Origin: a virus
Strand: one strand, 5' to 3'
Length of the DNA stretch: 26,957 bases
Virus record (IMG/VR): IMGVR_UViG_3300030060_001783
Coordinates: 584-27,540 of that record
Of this stretch, positions 6,238-14,256 are shown piece after piece. Numbering within the stretch: position 1 is the stretch's first letter; every line of letters starts with the position of its first letter. A model generated the notes under the pieces. It was given only the letters and a program-made list of their open reading frames with translations. It was not told the DNA's origin and did no database searches. The position numbers and the translations under genes are program-made.

Positions 6238-7263
6238 GTGGCGGACATAACAGTAAGTGTATCATCACCTGGTTCTCTCTCAACCTGGGGCCAAAGCAGT
6301 TGGAGTAATGGCTCTTGGAATATTTTTAATGGAACAACATTATCAAGTTCTTCTGTAACCATTGATGCTGAAATAGGTATAGGATGGGGAGGACAAGCAT
6401 GGAACTTAGGTACTTGGGGAGAAGTAAATAGTTCTGGAGTTGATCTAACAGGTCTTTCATTATCATCAAGTCTTGGTGATCTAGAGTTTAGCGGTGCAAA
6501 AGAAGGTTGGGGAAGACCAGCTTGGAATCTTGGATCTTGGGGTATTGCAGGTGATGTGCTTGCTACTGGTGGACAACTTACATCTTCATTAGGATCTATA
6601 ACAGTAGAAGCTTTAGTAGAAGTTGGTTGGGGCCGAGGCGGTTGGGGTAACAGAGCTTGGGGAGAAACATATTCTGTTTTACCAGCAGGACAACAAGCAA
6701 CCTTATCACAAGGAACTGCGATTGGTAAAACAGATTTTACTGCAGTAGTTTCTGGTTTAGACCTATTAACAATTACTCAAGGACTAAACTCAATTCAAAT
6801 TGATGGTAACGTAACCGTATTTGTTGGCGAAGATGCTATGCAAAGTTCAATTGGAACTTTGCCAAGTGTTACTGGTACGGCACTTGTTGAACCATCTGGT
6901 CAAGCCGCAACAGGATCTATTGGACAAGTAGTACCTGAACCAAAAATACCTGTCGATGTAACAGGTATTTCAATGAGTGCTTCTTTAGGAAGTATAACTT
7001 TAATACAAACTACTAATGAATCAGTTTCAGGGCAAGCTGCAACAATTTCACAAGGCACAGTTATACCTATAGCTGTTTACCCTGTAACAACTGCTGGATT
7101 ATTAACAGGATCTGTTGGTCAAGTATCCATATCAGGTGCAGCAAATATTAGTGTTTCAGGTATAGGCTTGACAGCAAATATTGGAACAGTTAATATTACG
7201 GCATGGAGCGAGATCAATCCTGGTGTAAATAATGTTTGGACTGAGGTTGATAGAGCGGCTTAA
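6238..7263 (+). CDS. Repeat-rich virion structural protein (GTG start)
   Basis: A 341-residue protein starting at GTG, with AAAAGGAGGG upstream. A tryptophan/glycine motif of the form GWGxxxWNxGxWG recurs at residues 49-61, 90-102 and 130-142, about 40 residues apart, with a degenerate copy near 17-27. A second, shorter motif of the form G-x-x-h-x-x-S-h-G-x-h-x-h recurs about ten times along the chain (for example GLSLSSSLGDLEF, GISMSASLGSITL, GLLTGSVGQVSI, GIGLTANIGTVNI). This predicts a repetitive beta fold. Ser, Thr and Gly dominate. It lies between an adaptor-side structural gene and the tail fibre, so a tail, spike or fibre-attachment role is likely. No enzyme motif is seen. Confidence 0.7.
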   Translation: MADITVSVSSPGSLSTWGQSSWSNGSWNIFNGTTLSSSSVTIDAEIGIGWGGQAWNLGTWGEVNSSGVDLTGLSLSSSLGDLEFSGAKEGWGRPAWNLGSWGIAGDVLATGGQLTSSLGSITVEALVEVGWGRGGWGNRAWGETYSVLPAGQQATLSQGTAIGKTDFTAVVSGLDLLTITQGLNSIQIDGNVTVFVGEDAMQSSIGTLPSVTGTALVEPSGQAATGSIGQVVPEPKIPVDVTGISMSASLGSITLIQTTNESVSGQAATISQGTVIPIAVYPVTTAGLLTGSVGQVSISGAANISVSGIGLTANIGTVNITAWSEINPGVNNVWTEVDRAA

Positions 7264-7284
7264 TTTTGTTAAAATAGGAGATAT

Positions 7285-8637
7285 ATGGCATCAAGTTTTT
7301 CTACAGATTTAAAATTAGAATTAATGGTAACTGGCGAAAACGCTGGTACGTGGGGTGATAAAACTAATACAAACTTAAACTTAGTACAACAAGCCGTAGC
7401 AGGTTTTGAACAAGTTACATTATCAAGTGGTGGAACATTAGCACTTGTAATGTCAAATGCAGCATTATCAAACGCAAGAAATATGGTAATCAAATTTGCA
7501 ACTGCAACAATTGCAGCGAGCACAGTTTGTACGATACCTGATGGCATAGAAAAATATTATATTTTTGATTGCACAGGTTTAACTAATCCAACTAACTTAA
7601 CAATCAAAACTGCTTCAGGAACAGGTTTTTCTCCTGACAGAGCAGCGATATTTGGCGCTTATGCAGACGGAACAAATTTAAAAGAAATTTCATTAGATAC
7701 AATGGGTGGAACTGTGGCTGCAGCACAAATTGCAGATAACGCTGTTACAACCGCAAAAATTTTACAATCAAATGTAACTACAAATAAAATAGCTGACAAT
7801 GCTGTACGTGCAGCAAATATTTCATCAAACGCTGTAACTACAGCAAAAATTTTACAATCAAATGTAACACTTACAAAAATGGCAGCCAACTCTGTTGGTC
7901 CAAGCCAATTACAATCAACTGCCGTAACAGCAGGATCTTACACAACTGCCGACATTACAGTTGATGAAGACGGAAGAATTACTGCAGCATCAACAGGTTC
8001 TGCAGGGTCACCTGACTTTGCATTTACTCACGTTGATAGTATTGCAGGAACAGAAACATTTACAGCGCAAGGGGGAACTTCAAAACTAATGCTTTATATG
8101 TCTGGAGCAGGAGGCGGAGGAGCTGCAGGATCAATGCAAACGGGAAGAGGACCAGGTGGATCAGGGGGAGTAGGATTTTTTAATATTCCAATATCTTCAC
8201 CAGCACCATCACCTTTTACAGCTCCATATACAGTTGGCGCAGGGGGAACAGGAAATACAAACTCAGCTGGTCAAGCAGGACAAAATAGTACTTTTGGAAA
8301 CCCTGTACAAGCAACTTGCACAGGGGGAGCAGGTGGACAACGACAAAACCAACCGTCTCCAACAATATCTTTAGGTGGTGCTAGCGGAACAGCACCAGGA
8401 GCTACATTAGATTTAACAATAGCTTCAGGAAACCCAGGAACAACATTGCCTGCTCAAGGACCTTCTACTATGAATTCAAAAAGAGCAATTCTTGGATTTA
8501 CAAAATCACCAGCTCCAACAACTGCACCTATATTTTTTGGTATGGGTGGAGATAATAAACAGTTAACAGCGCCTACAGATGCAGGTCACACTGGAAATGA
8601 TGGCATATTAGTAATCTACGAAAATATTGTGAGTTAA
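7285..8637 (+). CDS. Tail fibre protein with glycine-rich C-terminal tip
   Basis: A 450-residue fibre. The N-terminal segment (STDLKLELMVTGENAGTWGD, then KTNTNLNLVQQAVAGF) is a common virion-anchoring start of marine phage fibres. Residues about 60-140 are beta-rich. Residues about 145-215 carry iterated 10-residue units of the type [AS]-x-N-x-V-T-T-x-K-I-L-Q-S-N-V, expected to form a trimeric shaft. From about residue 255, GTETFTAQGGTSKLMLYMSG introduces a Gly-rich tip (GAGGGGAAG, GPGGSGGVGFF, VGAGGTGNTNSAG) ending in a strand GILVIYENIVS, like the glycine-rich receptor-binding domains of other phage adhesins. AGGAGA precedes the start. Such tips are commonly under diversifying selection and set host range. 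Confidence 0.82.
   Translation: MASSFSTDLKLELMVTGENAGTWGDKTNTNLNLVQQAVAGFEQVTLSSGGTLALVMSNAALSNARNMVIKFATATIAASTVCTIPDGIEKYYIFDCTGLTNPTNLTIKTASGTGFSPDRAAIFGAYADGTNLKEISLDTMGGTVAAAQIADNAVTTAKILQSNVTTNKIADNAVRAANISSNAVTTAKILQSNVTLTKMAANSVGPSQLQSTAVTAGSYTTADITVDEDGRITAASTGSAGSPDFAFTHVDSIAGTETFTAQGGTSKLMLYMSGAGGGGAAGSMQTGRGPGGSGGVGFFNIPISSPAPSPFTAPYTVGAGGTGNTNSAGQAGQNSTFGNPVQATCTGGAGGQRQNQPSPTISLGGASGTAPGATLDLTIASGNPGTTLPAQGPSTMNSKRAILGFTKSPAPTTAPIFFGMGGDNKQLTAPTDAGHTGNDGILVIYENIVS
7738..7869 (+). repeat. Direct repeat coding for fibre shaft units
   Basis: Two copies of a roughly 42-base unit, spaced exactly 90 bases apart. The core of 26 bases at 7753-7778 is identical to 7843-7868 (it codes AKILQSNV). 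The flanks differ by a few synonymous changes. The unit repeats inside the shaft of the tail fibre gene and could allow length change by slippage or recombination. Confidence 0.8.
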
Positions 8638-8639
8638 TT

Positions 8640-9122
8640 ATGAGTTATTTATTTTTTAATGAAAATGGTCTGTTACAAAATTCTGTAAAAGAAAAAAATG
8701 ATTTAAACTTAGTTAGAGGTGATGTTGCTCATTATGAAAGTTTAGGTTTAATAAAAGAAGTTTCAAGAGACGAATATAAATCTGTTGTATGCGCAGAAAA
8801 ACAAGTTACTTTACAAGACGGTAATGTAGTTTTTATAGAACCTGAAGCAGTTAATGCTGACGATTTAATAGACAATACACAAGAGATTTATCAAGGTGCT
8901 ATTGATGCACATTTAAGTAAAGTAGATAATTTTATGACAAAACATGCTGTAAAATTAGCAAATGCTGAACATTCATCTTTAAACACAAGACTAAACGAAT
9001 ATAAAACTGCTTTAACAAATCTTGATGCTTCTACTGTAAATTACTCAAAGACAACAAACTTTTTAAGATATTGGTTTGATAATCAGTCTGTAGAGCCTTT
9101 TTCTAATAGTTATTTACAATAA
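8640..9122 (+). CDS. Tail-fibre-associated protein, possible assembly chaperone
   Basis: A 160-residue acidic protein directly behind the tail fibre gene (2 bases apart). The N-terminal part (MSYLFFNENGLLQNSVKEKN) is beta-like. The C-terminal 90 residues are helical and polar (QEIYQGAIDAHLSKVDNFMT, LNTRLNEYKTALTNLDAS) and end FLRYWFDNQSVEPFSNSYLQ. Genes of this size and position in phages are often fibre chaperones or assembly catalysts, but I see no family motif that proves it. It is the last gene before the AT-rich oxygenase block. Confidence 0.6.
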   Translation: MSYLFFNENGLLQNSVKEKNDLNLVRGDVAHYESLGLIKEVSRDEYKSVVCAEKQVTLQDGNVVFIEPEAVNADDLIDNTQEIYQGAIDAHLSKVDNFMTKHAVKLANAEHSSLNTRLNEYKTALTNLDASTVNYSKTTNFLRYWFDNQSVEPFSNSYLQ

Positions 9123-9128
9123 TATTTT

Positions 9129-9134
9129 TATAAT
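9129..9134 (+). promoter_or_regulatory. Possible -10 box upstream of oxygenase block
   Basis: A perfect TATAAT lies 13 bases before the ATG at 9147, in the 24-base gap after the fibre-associated gene. No Shine-Dalgarno is visible there. I find no convincing -35 box at 16-18 bases, so this may be only AT-rich chance sequence. Confidence 0.22.
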
Positions 9135-9146
9135 GTAAAAGACAAT

Positions 9147-9716
9147 ATGTCTTTAAAAAACTATATTAAAGTTTATCAAGTTATCAAAGATCCTAAAATA
9201 GTTAGTAAGTGCATAAGATTTTTAAGTAAAAAATCTAAAGATAGCAAATATGTTTCTGGAAGTTTGTGGAACGGAAAAGGTTCTTACGAAGATAAAGAAG
9301 TAAGGGATGTTGAAATACTACCTTTATCTAATTTTAGCACTTCTTTAACAACAGTTCATTGGGCTAATTTTTTAAGTTACTTTATACTTGAAGGTATGAA
9401 AAACTATGCAACAGATTTTCCTGATGTTAGATCAGCCACAATAAATGAGATACAAGGTTTAAGATATGAAAAAGGAGGCCATTACAAATTTCATGTAGAT
9501 GATGGCCCTGGAATGAATAGAAAATACAGCTCAATTTTAATATTAAACAATGATTATGAAGGGGGCGAGCTTTGTTTTAAAATTGATGATAAAGAAGAAA
9601 TTATTAAAAATGTACCAGGATCATTAGTAGTTTGGCCAAGTAATTTTATGTTTCCCCATATGGTAAAACCAATAAAAAAAGGAGTGAGATATTCAATAGT
9701 ATCATGGATGAGTTAA
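9147..9716 (+). CDS. 2OG-Fe(II) oxygenase, prolyl-4-hydroxylase-like
   Basis: A 189-residue protein with a classical P4Hc-type catalytic core in its second half. The run is GLRYEKGGHYKFHVDDG (His116-x-Asp118 as iron ligands; GG-H-Y is the usual preceding turn), SSILILNNDYEGGELCF (the beta-strand and GGEL turn), VPGSLVVWPS, then FMFPHMV with the distal His171, and VRYSIVSWMS with Arg181 as the 2-oxoglutarate anchor. The family is known to hydroxylate proline or other residues in proteins and to act on other substrates; nothing here fixes the target. Every catalytic residue is present. It opens the downstream oxygenase block and overlaps the next oxygenase by 13 bases, implying joint translation. 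Confidence 0.88.
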   Translation: MSLKNYIKVYQVIKDPKIVSKCIRFLSKKSKDSKYVSGSLWNGKGSYEDKEVRDVEILPLSNFSTSLTTVHWANFLSYFILEGMKNYATDFPDVRSATINEIQGLRYEKGGHYKFHVDDGPGMNRKYSSILILNNDYEGGELCFKIDDKEEIIKNVPGSLVVWPSNFMFPHMVKPIKKGVRYSIVSWMS

Positions 9717-10246
9717 GTAAAGGATATAAAGTAGTTAAAAATTTTCTCACAAAAGAAGAAATAGATCTTCTTACTCATTACACTAGAATGAAGCATAGAG
9801 TAAATTTTACAGATTTTGAATTTGTTCAAAGCGATCAAGGAGATACAATGTACTACGGAGATCCAGCCACTGATTCTCTGATGGTTAATAAACATAAATT
9901 AATGGAGAAAGAAACTGGTTTACAGTTATTACCAACCTATTCTTTTTGGAGAATGTACTCTTATTTAGCTGATCTTAAAAAACACACTGACAGGCCTGCT
10001 TGTGAAATTAGTGTTACTGTAAAAATAAATTCTTGTGGTGTTAAATGGCCTATCTTTATTGGAGGTAATGAAATTCATCTTGAAAACGGAGATGGAGTTA
10101 TATATAAAGGATGTGATGTTGATCATTGGCGAGAAGAATTTCAAGGTGATTGGCATGCGCAAACATTTCTACATTATGTGAATAAAAACGGTCCACATAA
10201 AGAATGGCACAAAGATAAACGACCGCTATATGGAGTAGTAAAATGA
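9704..10246 (+). CDS. 2OG-Fe(II) oxygenase-like protein (HTDRPxCE type)
   Basis: A 180-residue protein of a type seen in cyanophages and other marine phages. The N-terminus GYKVVKNFLTKEEIDLLTHY is the usual lead strand-helix. Iron ligands are His94-x-Asp96 in KKHTDRPACEISVTV and His141 in DVDHWREEF. The intervening segment KWPIFIGGNEIHLENGDGVI is a conserved part of this family. It lacks the simple R-x-S strand of the preceding gene; Gln153 or Arg143 may contact the cosubstrate. The C-terminus continues WHAQTFLHYVNKNGPHKEWH. The substrate is unknown. It overlaps the neighbouring oxygenase (13 bases) and the next small gene (4 bases). Confidence 0.82.
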   Translation: MDELSKGYKVVKNFLTKEEIDLLTHYTRMKHRVNFTDFEFVQSDQGDTMYYGDPATDSLMVNKHKLMEKETGLQLLPTYSFWRMYSYLADLKKHTDRPACEISVTVKINSCGVKWPIFIGGNEIHLENGDGVIYKGCDVDHWREEFQGDWHAQTFLHYVNKNGPHKEWHKDKRPLYGVVK

Positions 10247-10473
10247 AAATAGTTCAAAAAGAAGATGGCTCTGGAGAAATAATTTTTTCTTGGAAAGAGA
10301 TTTGGATTCTAATTAAAAAAAGAAAATTGACACTTAGCGCTGAAGCATTAAAACATTTAGCTAACAACCTTGTTAAAATTGCTGTCGAATTTCAAGCAAG
10401 ATTTCATACGAAGGTACAAGAGCAAAAGTCATTCTCAAATATTGTCAATTCTGAAGATGATAAAAACAAATAA
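10243..10473 (+). CDS. Small conserved marine-phage protein
   Basis: A 76-residue protein beginning KIVQKEDGSGEIIFSWKEIW, a start I recognise from short genes of uncultured marine phages that usually sit near tail or internal protein genes. An amphipathic basic helix follows (ILIKKRKLTLSAEALKHLAN), and the tail is charged. No domain can be named. It starts in an ATGA overlap with the upstream oxygenase and overlaps the following oxygenase by 17 bases, so it is embedded in the oxygenase block. Confidence 0.68.
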   Translation: MKIVQKEDGSGEIIFSWKEIWILIKKRKLTLSAEALKHLANNLVKIAVEFQARFHTKVQEQKSFSNIVNSEDDKNK

Positions 10474-10987
10474 AATTATTGAAAAAAATATTCTTCGCCA
10501 GGCTTTTCTTCATGAGATAGAATTACAAATAGACAGTAACTATTTTATACAAGAGATAGAAAATAATTTAAAAAAAACTAATTTGTATTACGCTACTAAT
10601 GTTAAAGGAAAAATGACAGCGTGGAATGCTTTCAATAATAACGATAATTTTTTAAAAGTTTTAAGTCAAGGTGTTACACATATTTCTAAACACGTAAATT
10701 TTAAAGGAGAAGAACTAGAATCTTCTTGGGGTTTAAAACTTGAAAAAGGAGATTATACACAAAAACATAATCATGGAACTTCAGTTTTATCAGGTATTTT
10801 GTATTTAAATGAGGTAGATCAAGAGTTAGTGTTTCCAGATATTCAAATAAATGTTCAACCAAAAAAAGGAACTTTTTTATTATTTTCTCCATGGTTGGAT
10901 CATTATACTGATTTCAACAGAAGTGAAGAACCTAAATATGCAATTGCCTTTAATTTTAAAGAATATAAAGATAAAACGTGGGGATAG
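10457..10987 (+). CDS. 2OG-Fe(II) oxygenase-like protein (2OG-FeII_Oxy_5 type, HxH)
   Basis: A 176-residue protein. I take the ATG at 10457 (MIKTNKIIEKNILRQAFLHE); an open frame runs back to 10370 but the extra residues are unlike the family. The core is SWGLKLEKGDYTQKHNHGTS, then VLSGILYLNE, which resembles the H-x-H-x-x-S-x-L-S-G-x-x-Y-L signature of the TIGR02466/2OG-FeII_Oxy_5 group. His104 and His106 occupy the HxH. A KKGTFLLFSPWLDH strand carries His149. The position that is Arg in relatives is Lys160 (KYAIAFN), keeping a positive charge. Activity is plausible; the substrate is unknown. Confidence 0.75.
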   Translation: MIKTNKIIEKNILRQAFLHEIELQIDSNYFIQEIENNLKKTNLYYATNVKGKMTAWNAFNNNDNFLKVLSQGVTHISKHVNFKGEELESSWGLKLEKGDYTQKHNHGTSVLSGILYLNEVDQELVFPDIQINVQPKKGTFLLFSPWLDHYTDFNRSEEPKYAIAFNFKEYKDKTWG

Positions 10988-10991
10988 GATA

Positions 10992-11020
10992 TTTATAATC
11001 TTCTTTCATAATGGTATACT
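10992..11020 (+). promoter_or_regulatory. Candidate sigma70-type promoter, possibly leaderless
   Basis: An extended -10 (TGGTATACT, hexamer at 11015-11020) lies 17 bases after TTTATA at 10992-10997, which matches four of six bases of TTGACA. The expected start of transcription, about 7 bases downstream, falls on or beside the ATG of the gp10-like gene at 11027. No Shine-Dalgarno lies between. If used, the mRNA would be leaderless. This is one of the few gaps in the window between non-overlapping genes. Confidence 0.32.
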
Positions 11021-11026
11021 TACGAT

Positions 11027-13210
11027 ATGCCTTTAGCAAAAGTAAACATAGCACCAGGATTTGACAAACAATCTACGCCATCAGACGCAGAAGGTCGTTG
11101 GGTAGATGGAGATAATGTTAGATTTAGATATGGAGAACCTGAAAAAATAGGTGGGTGGTCAGCTCTAGTAGATAAAAAACTAGTAGGTGCAGCAAGAGCA
11201 CAACACGTTTGGGCTAATACTGATGGTAAAAGGTATTCTGCCATAGGCACCGATAAAGTTTTAATAATTTATTTTGATGGTGCTTTTTACGACATTACTC
11301 CATTAGACACAGACAATTTTTCTACAGGATCAAATATAAGCACAGTCAATAGTTCCTCAACTGTAACAATTACCACAACTGGTGTACACAATTTAGCTGT
11401 TGGAGATATAGTTACTTTTGCAAATGCTGGATCATTTACTACTGGGAATACAGTTTACACTGCTGCAGATTTTGATGATAAACTTTTTGAAATACAATCA
11501 GTTCCAACAACAACAACTTTTACAATAACTATGCCAAACGCTGAAACAAAATCAGGTGTGTCAGGGGACGGAACTTTAGATGTTAGACCTTACGTACCAG
11601 TTGGACCTCTTTTACAAACTTCAGGGTACGGTTGGGGAACATATTTTTTTGGTGGTAGAACTGTTGCATCAAATACTACAACAATAAACAATGGTGGCGT
11701 TATGTTGGTAGGTGCAAATTCAGTTGTTCTTACTAGCACAGCAAACTTACCTTTGACCAATGGTAAATTAAGGATTGGTTCTGAGGATATGAGCTACACT
11801 ACAAACACCACTGGTACAAACACGATTAGTGGAATTACTCGTGGAATAAACGGGACCACAGCAGCTGAACACGCTAACGGATCAACAGTAACTGATATAA
11901 CAGATTTTATAGGTTGGGGAGAGGCTTCAACTTCAAGCACAGTGACTATTGATCCTGCAAATTGGTCTTTAGATAATTTTGGAAATATTTTAATTGCCAC
12001 TATTCATAACGGTGAGACATTTACTTGGGATGCTTCTTTATCAGCTGCTTTACAAACAAGAGCAACGATTGGAACAGGTATGCCAACTAAATCCGTGATG
12101 ACTATTGTCTCTGATAGAGATAGACATCTTTTTCATTTAGGTACAGAAACAACAATTGGAACAGCTTCATCTCAAGATAAAATGTTTATAAGATTTTCTG
12201 ATCAAGAAAGTCTCAGTGATTATGCACCTACATCAACGAACACTGCAGGGACATTTAGACTAGATGATGGAACTCAAATAGTAGGAGCATTTAAAGGTAA
12301 AGATTATATTTTAGTTCTTACAGATACTGCTGCGTATGAAATGCAATTTGTTGGACCTCCTTTTACTTTCTCAATAAGAAAAGTAGGATCTAATAATGGA
12401 TTACTAGGACAACATGCTGGTGTGTTTGCTAACGGAGCCGTATACTGGATGGGTAAAACAGGTGGGTTCTATGTTTATGATGGTACTGTAAAATCATTAC
12501 CATGTTTAGTAGAGGACTTTGTTTTTACAACTGATGGAAACAATCCTGGAATAAATTATAATTCAGGTCAAATAGTTTTTGGTGGTATTAACGAACTGTA
12601 TTCTGAAATAAATTGGTTTTATCCAACAGCAGTCTCAGAGCAAATTAACAGAGTGGTTACTTATAATTTTGCAGAAAATGTTTGGACAACAGGAACATTA
12701 GATAGAACAACATGGATGGGCTCTACCGTGTTTGAACAACCTTACGCTACAGATTTTAATTCTTCTGATGCTCCAACATTCCCAGTAGTAAGTGGGATAT
12801 CAAATGGTGCAACTATATATTATGAACACGAATCTGGAATAAATCAAACTAACGGTGACGGTACTCAAACAGCTATAACCTCCTTTATTAAATCTGGAGA
12901 ATTTGATTTAAATGGAAGACAAGGTGCTCCAGGTGATGGTGAGTTCATAATGAGTATTAGTAGATTTTTACCTGATTTTAAACGTATAAGTGGTAATGCT
13001 AAAGTAACAATATTTTTAAATTCGTTTCCACAAGGCACTGTAGCAACATCATCACCATTAGGACCTTTTACGGTAAGTTCTTCAACCTCTAAAATTGATA
13101 CTAGAGCGAGAGCTAGATTAGCGGCTGTTCAAATAGAAAATGAAAATGTTGATGAAAGCTGGAGATATGGTACATTCCGATTTGATGTTAGAGTTGATGG
13201 CAGACGTTAA
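11027..13210 (+). CDS. P22 gp10-like packaged-DNA stabilisation protein
   Basis: A 727-residue structural protein. The first 45 residues (PLAKVNIAPGFDKQSTPSDA, then EGRWVDGDNVRFRYGEPEKI) are the signature of a large family of marine phage proteins related to P22 gp10, which sits in the tail hub and keeps packaged DNA in. Ser/Thr-rich stretches between residues about 95-300 look like inserted immunoglobulin-like or beta domains. WTTGTLDRTTW, GINELYSEINWFYPT, GEFDLNGRQG and the C-terminal SWRYGTFRFDVRVDGRR are also typical of the family. The start at 11027 is favoured because the family begins M-P-L-A-K. It overlaps the next oxygenase by one base. Confidence 0.8.
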   Translation: MPLAKVNIAPGFDKQSTPSDAEGRWVDGDNVRFRYGEPEKIGGWSALVDKKLVGAARAQHVWANTDGKRYSAIGTDKVLIIYFDGAFYDITPLDTDNFSTGSNISTVNSSSTVTITTTGVHNLAVGDIVTFANAGSFTTGNTVYTAADFDDKLFEIQSVPTTTTFTITMPNAETKSGVSGDGTLDVRPYVPVGPLLQTSGYGWGTYFFGGRTVASNTTTINNGGVMLVGANSVVLTSTANLPLTNGKLRIGSEDMSYTTNTTGTNTISGITRGINGTTAAEHANGSTVTDITDFIGWGEASTSSTVTIDPANWSLDNFGNILIATIHNGETFTWDASLSAALQTRATIGTGMPTKSVMTIVSDRDRHLFHLGTETTIGTASSQDKMFIRFSDQESLSDYAPTSTNTAGTFRLDDGTQIVGAFKGKDYILVLTDTAAYEMQFVGPPFTFSIRKVGSNNGLLGQHAGVFANGAVYWMGKTGGFYVYDGTVKSLPCLVEDFVFTTDGNNPGINYNSGQIVFGGINELYSEINWFYPTAVSEQINRVVTYNFAENVWTTGTLDRTTWMGSTVFEQPYATDFNSSDAPTFPVVSGISNGATIYYEHESGINQTNGDGTQTAITSFIKSGEFDLNGRQGAPGDGEFIMSISRFLPDFKRISGNAKVTIFLNSFPQGTVATSSPLGPFTVSSSTSKIDTRARARLAAVQIENENVDESWRYGTFRFDVRVDGRR

Positions 13211-13737
13211 TGATTTTAAATATATTTGAACTACCTATATTTGTTACAGATATAGAATGTGAGAAAATTGTTTTTAAAAAACAAAAACAATATGATCTTG
13301 CATTTCTATCAGAAGTTAATTCAACAAAAAGCACAATCGATAAAGAAAATATATTGTTTGAAGATTCCGAAAAATATTTAATTAATTTAGCTGGTGAACT
13401 TTTAAAAGAAAAATATACAAATTTTAAACTCTCTTTGTTAGAAATATGGAGTAACAAATATATTAAAAAAGATTATCAAGAACCTCATATACATCCTAAA
13501 TCTCATTTTAGTTTTATTATTTATAAAAAAGTTGATTCTAGTAAAACTTACTTTATTTCTCCTAATAACTATTTAATAGAGAGTTTTGGTATGCAAGACC
13601 TTTTTCCTATGACCAAATCATTTCATTTAAAAAATAACCAAATGATTATCTTCCCTAGTTTTTTAGCACATGGTGTTAAAAATTCTTCGAATGAAGAAAC
13701 CATAGCGGGTAATCTTTTATTTCAAAAGTTAAGTTAA
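13210..13737 (+). CDS. 2OG-Fe(II) oxygenase-like protein, HxH type, Arg anchor replaced
   Basis: A 175-residue protein of the 2OG-FeII_Oxy_5-like group. The core is KDYQEPHIHPKSHFSFIIY, with His93-x-His95, then KNNQMIIFPSFLAHGVKN with His154. The final strand reads EETIAGNLLF; aligning its Asn168 to the Asn of relatives (R-x5-N) puts Glu162 where the 2-oxoglutarate-binding Arg should be. The fold is likely but the charge at the anchor is reversed, so it may use another cosubstrate or be inactive. The gene is extremely AT-rich (about 21% GC in lines 13261 and 13381). It overlaps the gp10-like gene by one base and abuts the next oxygenase. Confidence 0.7.
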   Translation: MILNIFELPIFVTDIECEKIVFKKQKQYDLAFLSEVNSTKSTIDKENILFEDSEKYLINLAGELLKEKYTNFKLSLLEIWSNKYIKKDYQEPHIHPKSHFSFIIYKKVDSSKTYFISPNNYLIESFGMQDLFPMTKSFHLKNNQMIIFPSFLAHGVKNSSNEETIAGNLLFQKLS

Positions 13738-14256
13738 ATGAACATTTATAATATAAATTGTAAAATCGTAGAAACAGAAATAAATGTATCCGATGAGTTA
13801 AAAAATTTGGTAAATCAATTTAAACTTGAAGATGATTTTACAAGTTTTAAAGATAAAGATAATGCTAATAAACTTTCAGATTTTATTGGAACACACTATC
13901 AAAAACGTTTAATAGATATTATAAAATGTTTCACTGACATAAAAAAATTAGCCTCAGTCAAAATTAGCCATAGCTGGGTTCAAAGATATAATAACAAAAG
14001 ACACAACTGTCATATTCATGGAACTGACAATGATAAATTATCTTTTGTTTGGTACATTGATGCGTCTCCAAAAAGCTCACCAATCATATTTTACAATCCA
14101 GGTTATCCTTACATAAATTATTGGACAAAAGAAATAATGCCTTTAAAAAACAAGTTTTTAATATTCAACAGTTATATACCTCATGAGGTTGCTATAAACA
14201 GAGATAATGCTAGAATAGTTGTTAGCGGAAACATAGATTTATTATGGCGAAAATAA
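13738..14256 (+). CDS. 2OG-Fe(II) oxygenase-like protein, HxH type
   Basis: A 172-residue protein immediately following the previous oxygenase (start directly after its stop). The core is SWVQRYNNKRHNCHIHGTDN, with His92-x-His94, then LSFVWYID, a turn SPIIFYNPG, KNKFLIFNSYIPHEVAI with His149, and DNARIVVSGNIDLLW with Arg159 and Asn165 in the family R-x5-N spacing. All usual positions except the classical Asp are present. The N-terminal 70 residues are charged and helical and unlike the other oxygenases, so each member may see its own target. GC is low (about 22% at 13741-13800). Confidence 0.74.
   Translation: MNIYNINCKIVETEINVSDELKNLVNQFKLEDDFTSFKDKDNANKLSDFIGTHYQKRLIDIIKCFTDIKKLASVKISHSWVQRYNNKRHNCHIHGTDNDKLSFVWYIDASPKSSPIIFYNPGYPYINYWTKEIMPLKNKFLIFNSYIPHEVAINRDNARIVVSGNIDLLWRK

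Noticed and set aside
10370-10456. 29-residue N-terminal extension of the oxygenase at 10457
   Set aside because: The extension overlaps most of the 3' half of the small gene 10243-10473 and adds a basic stretch unlike the family start.
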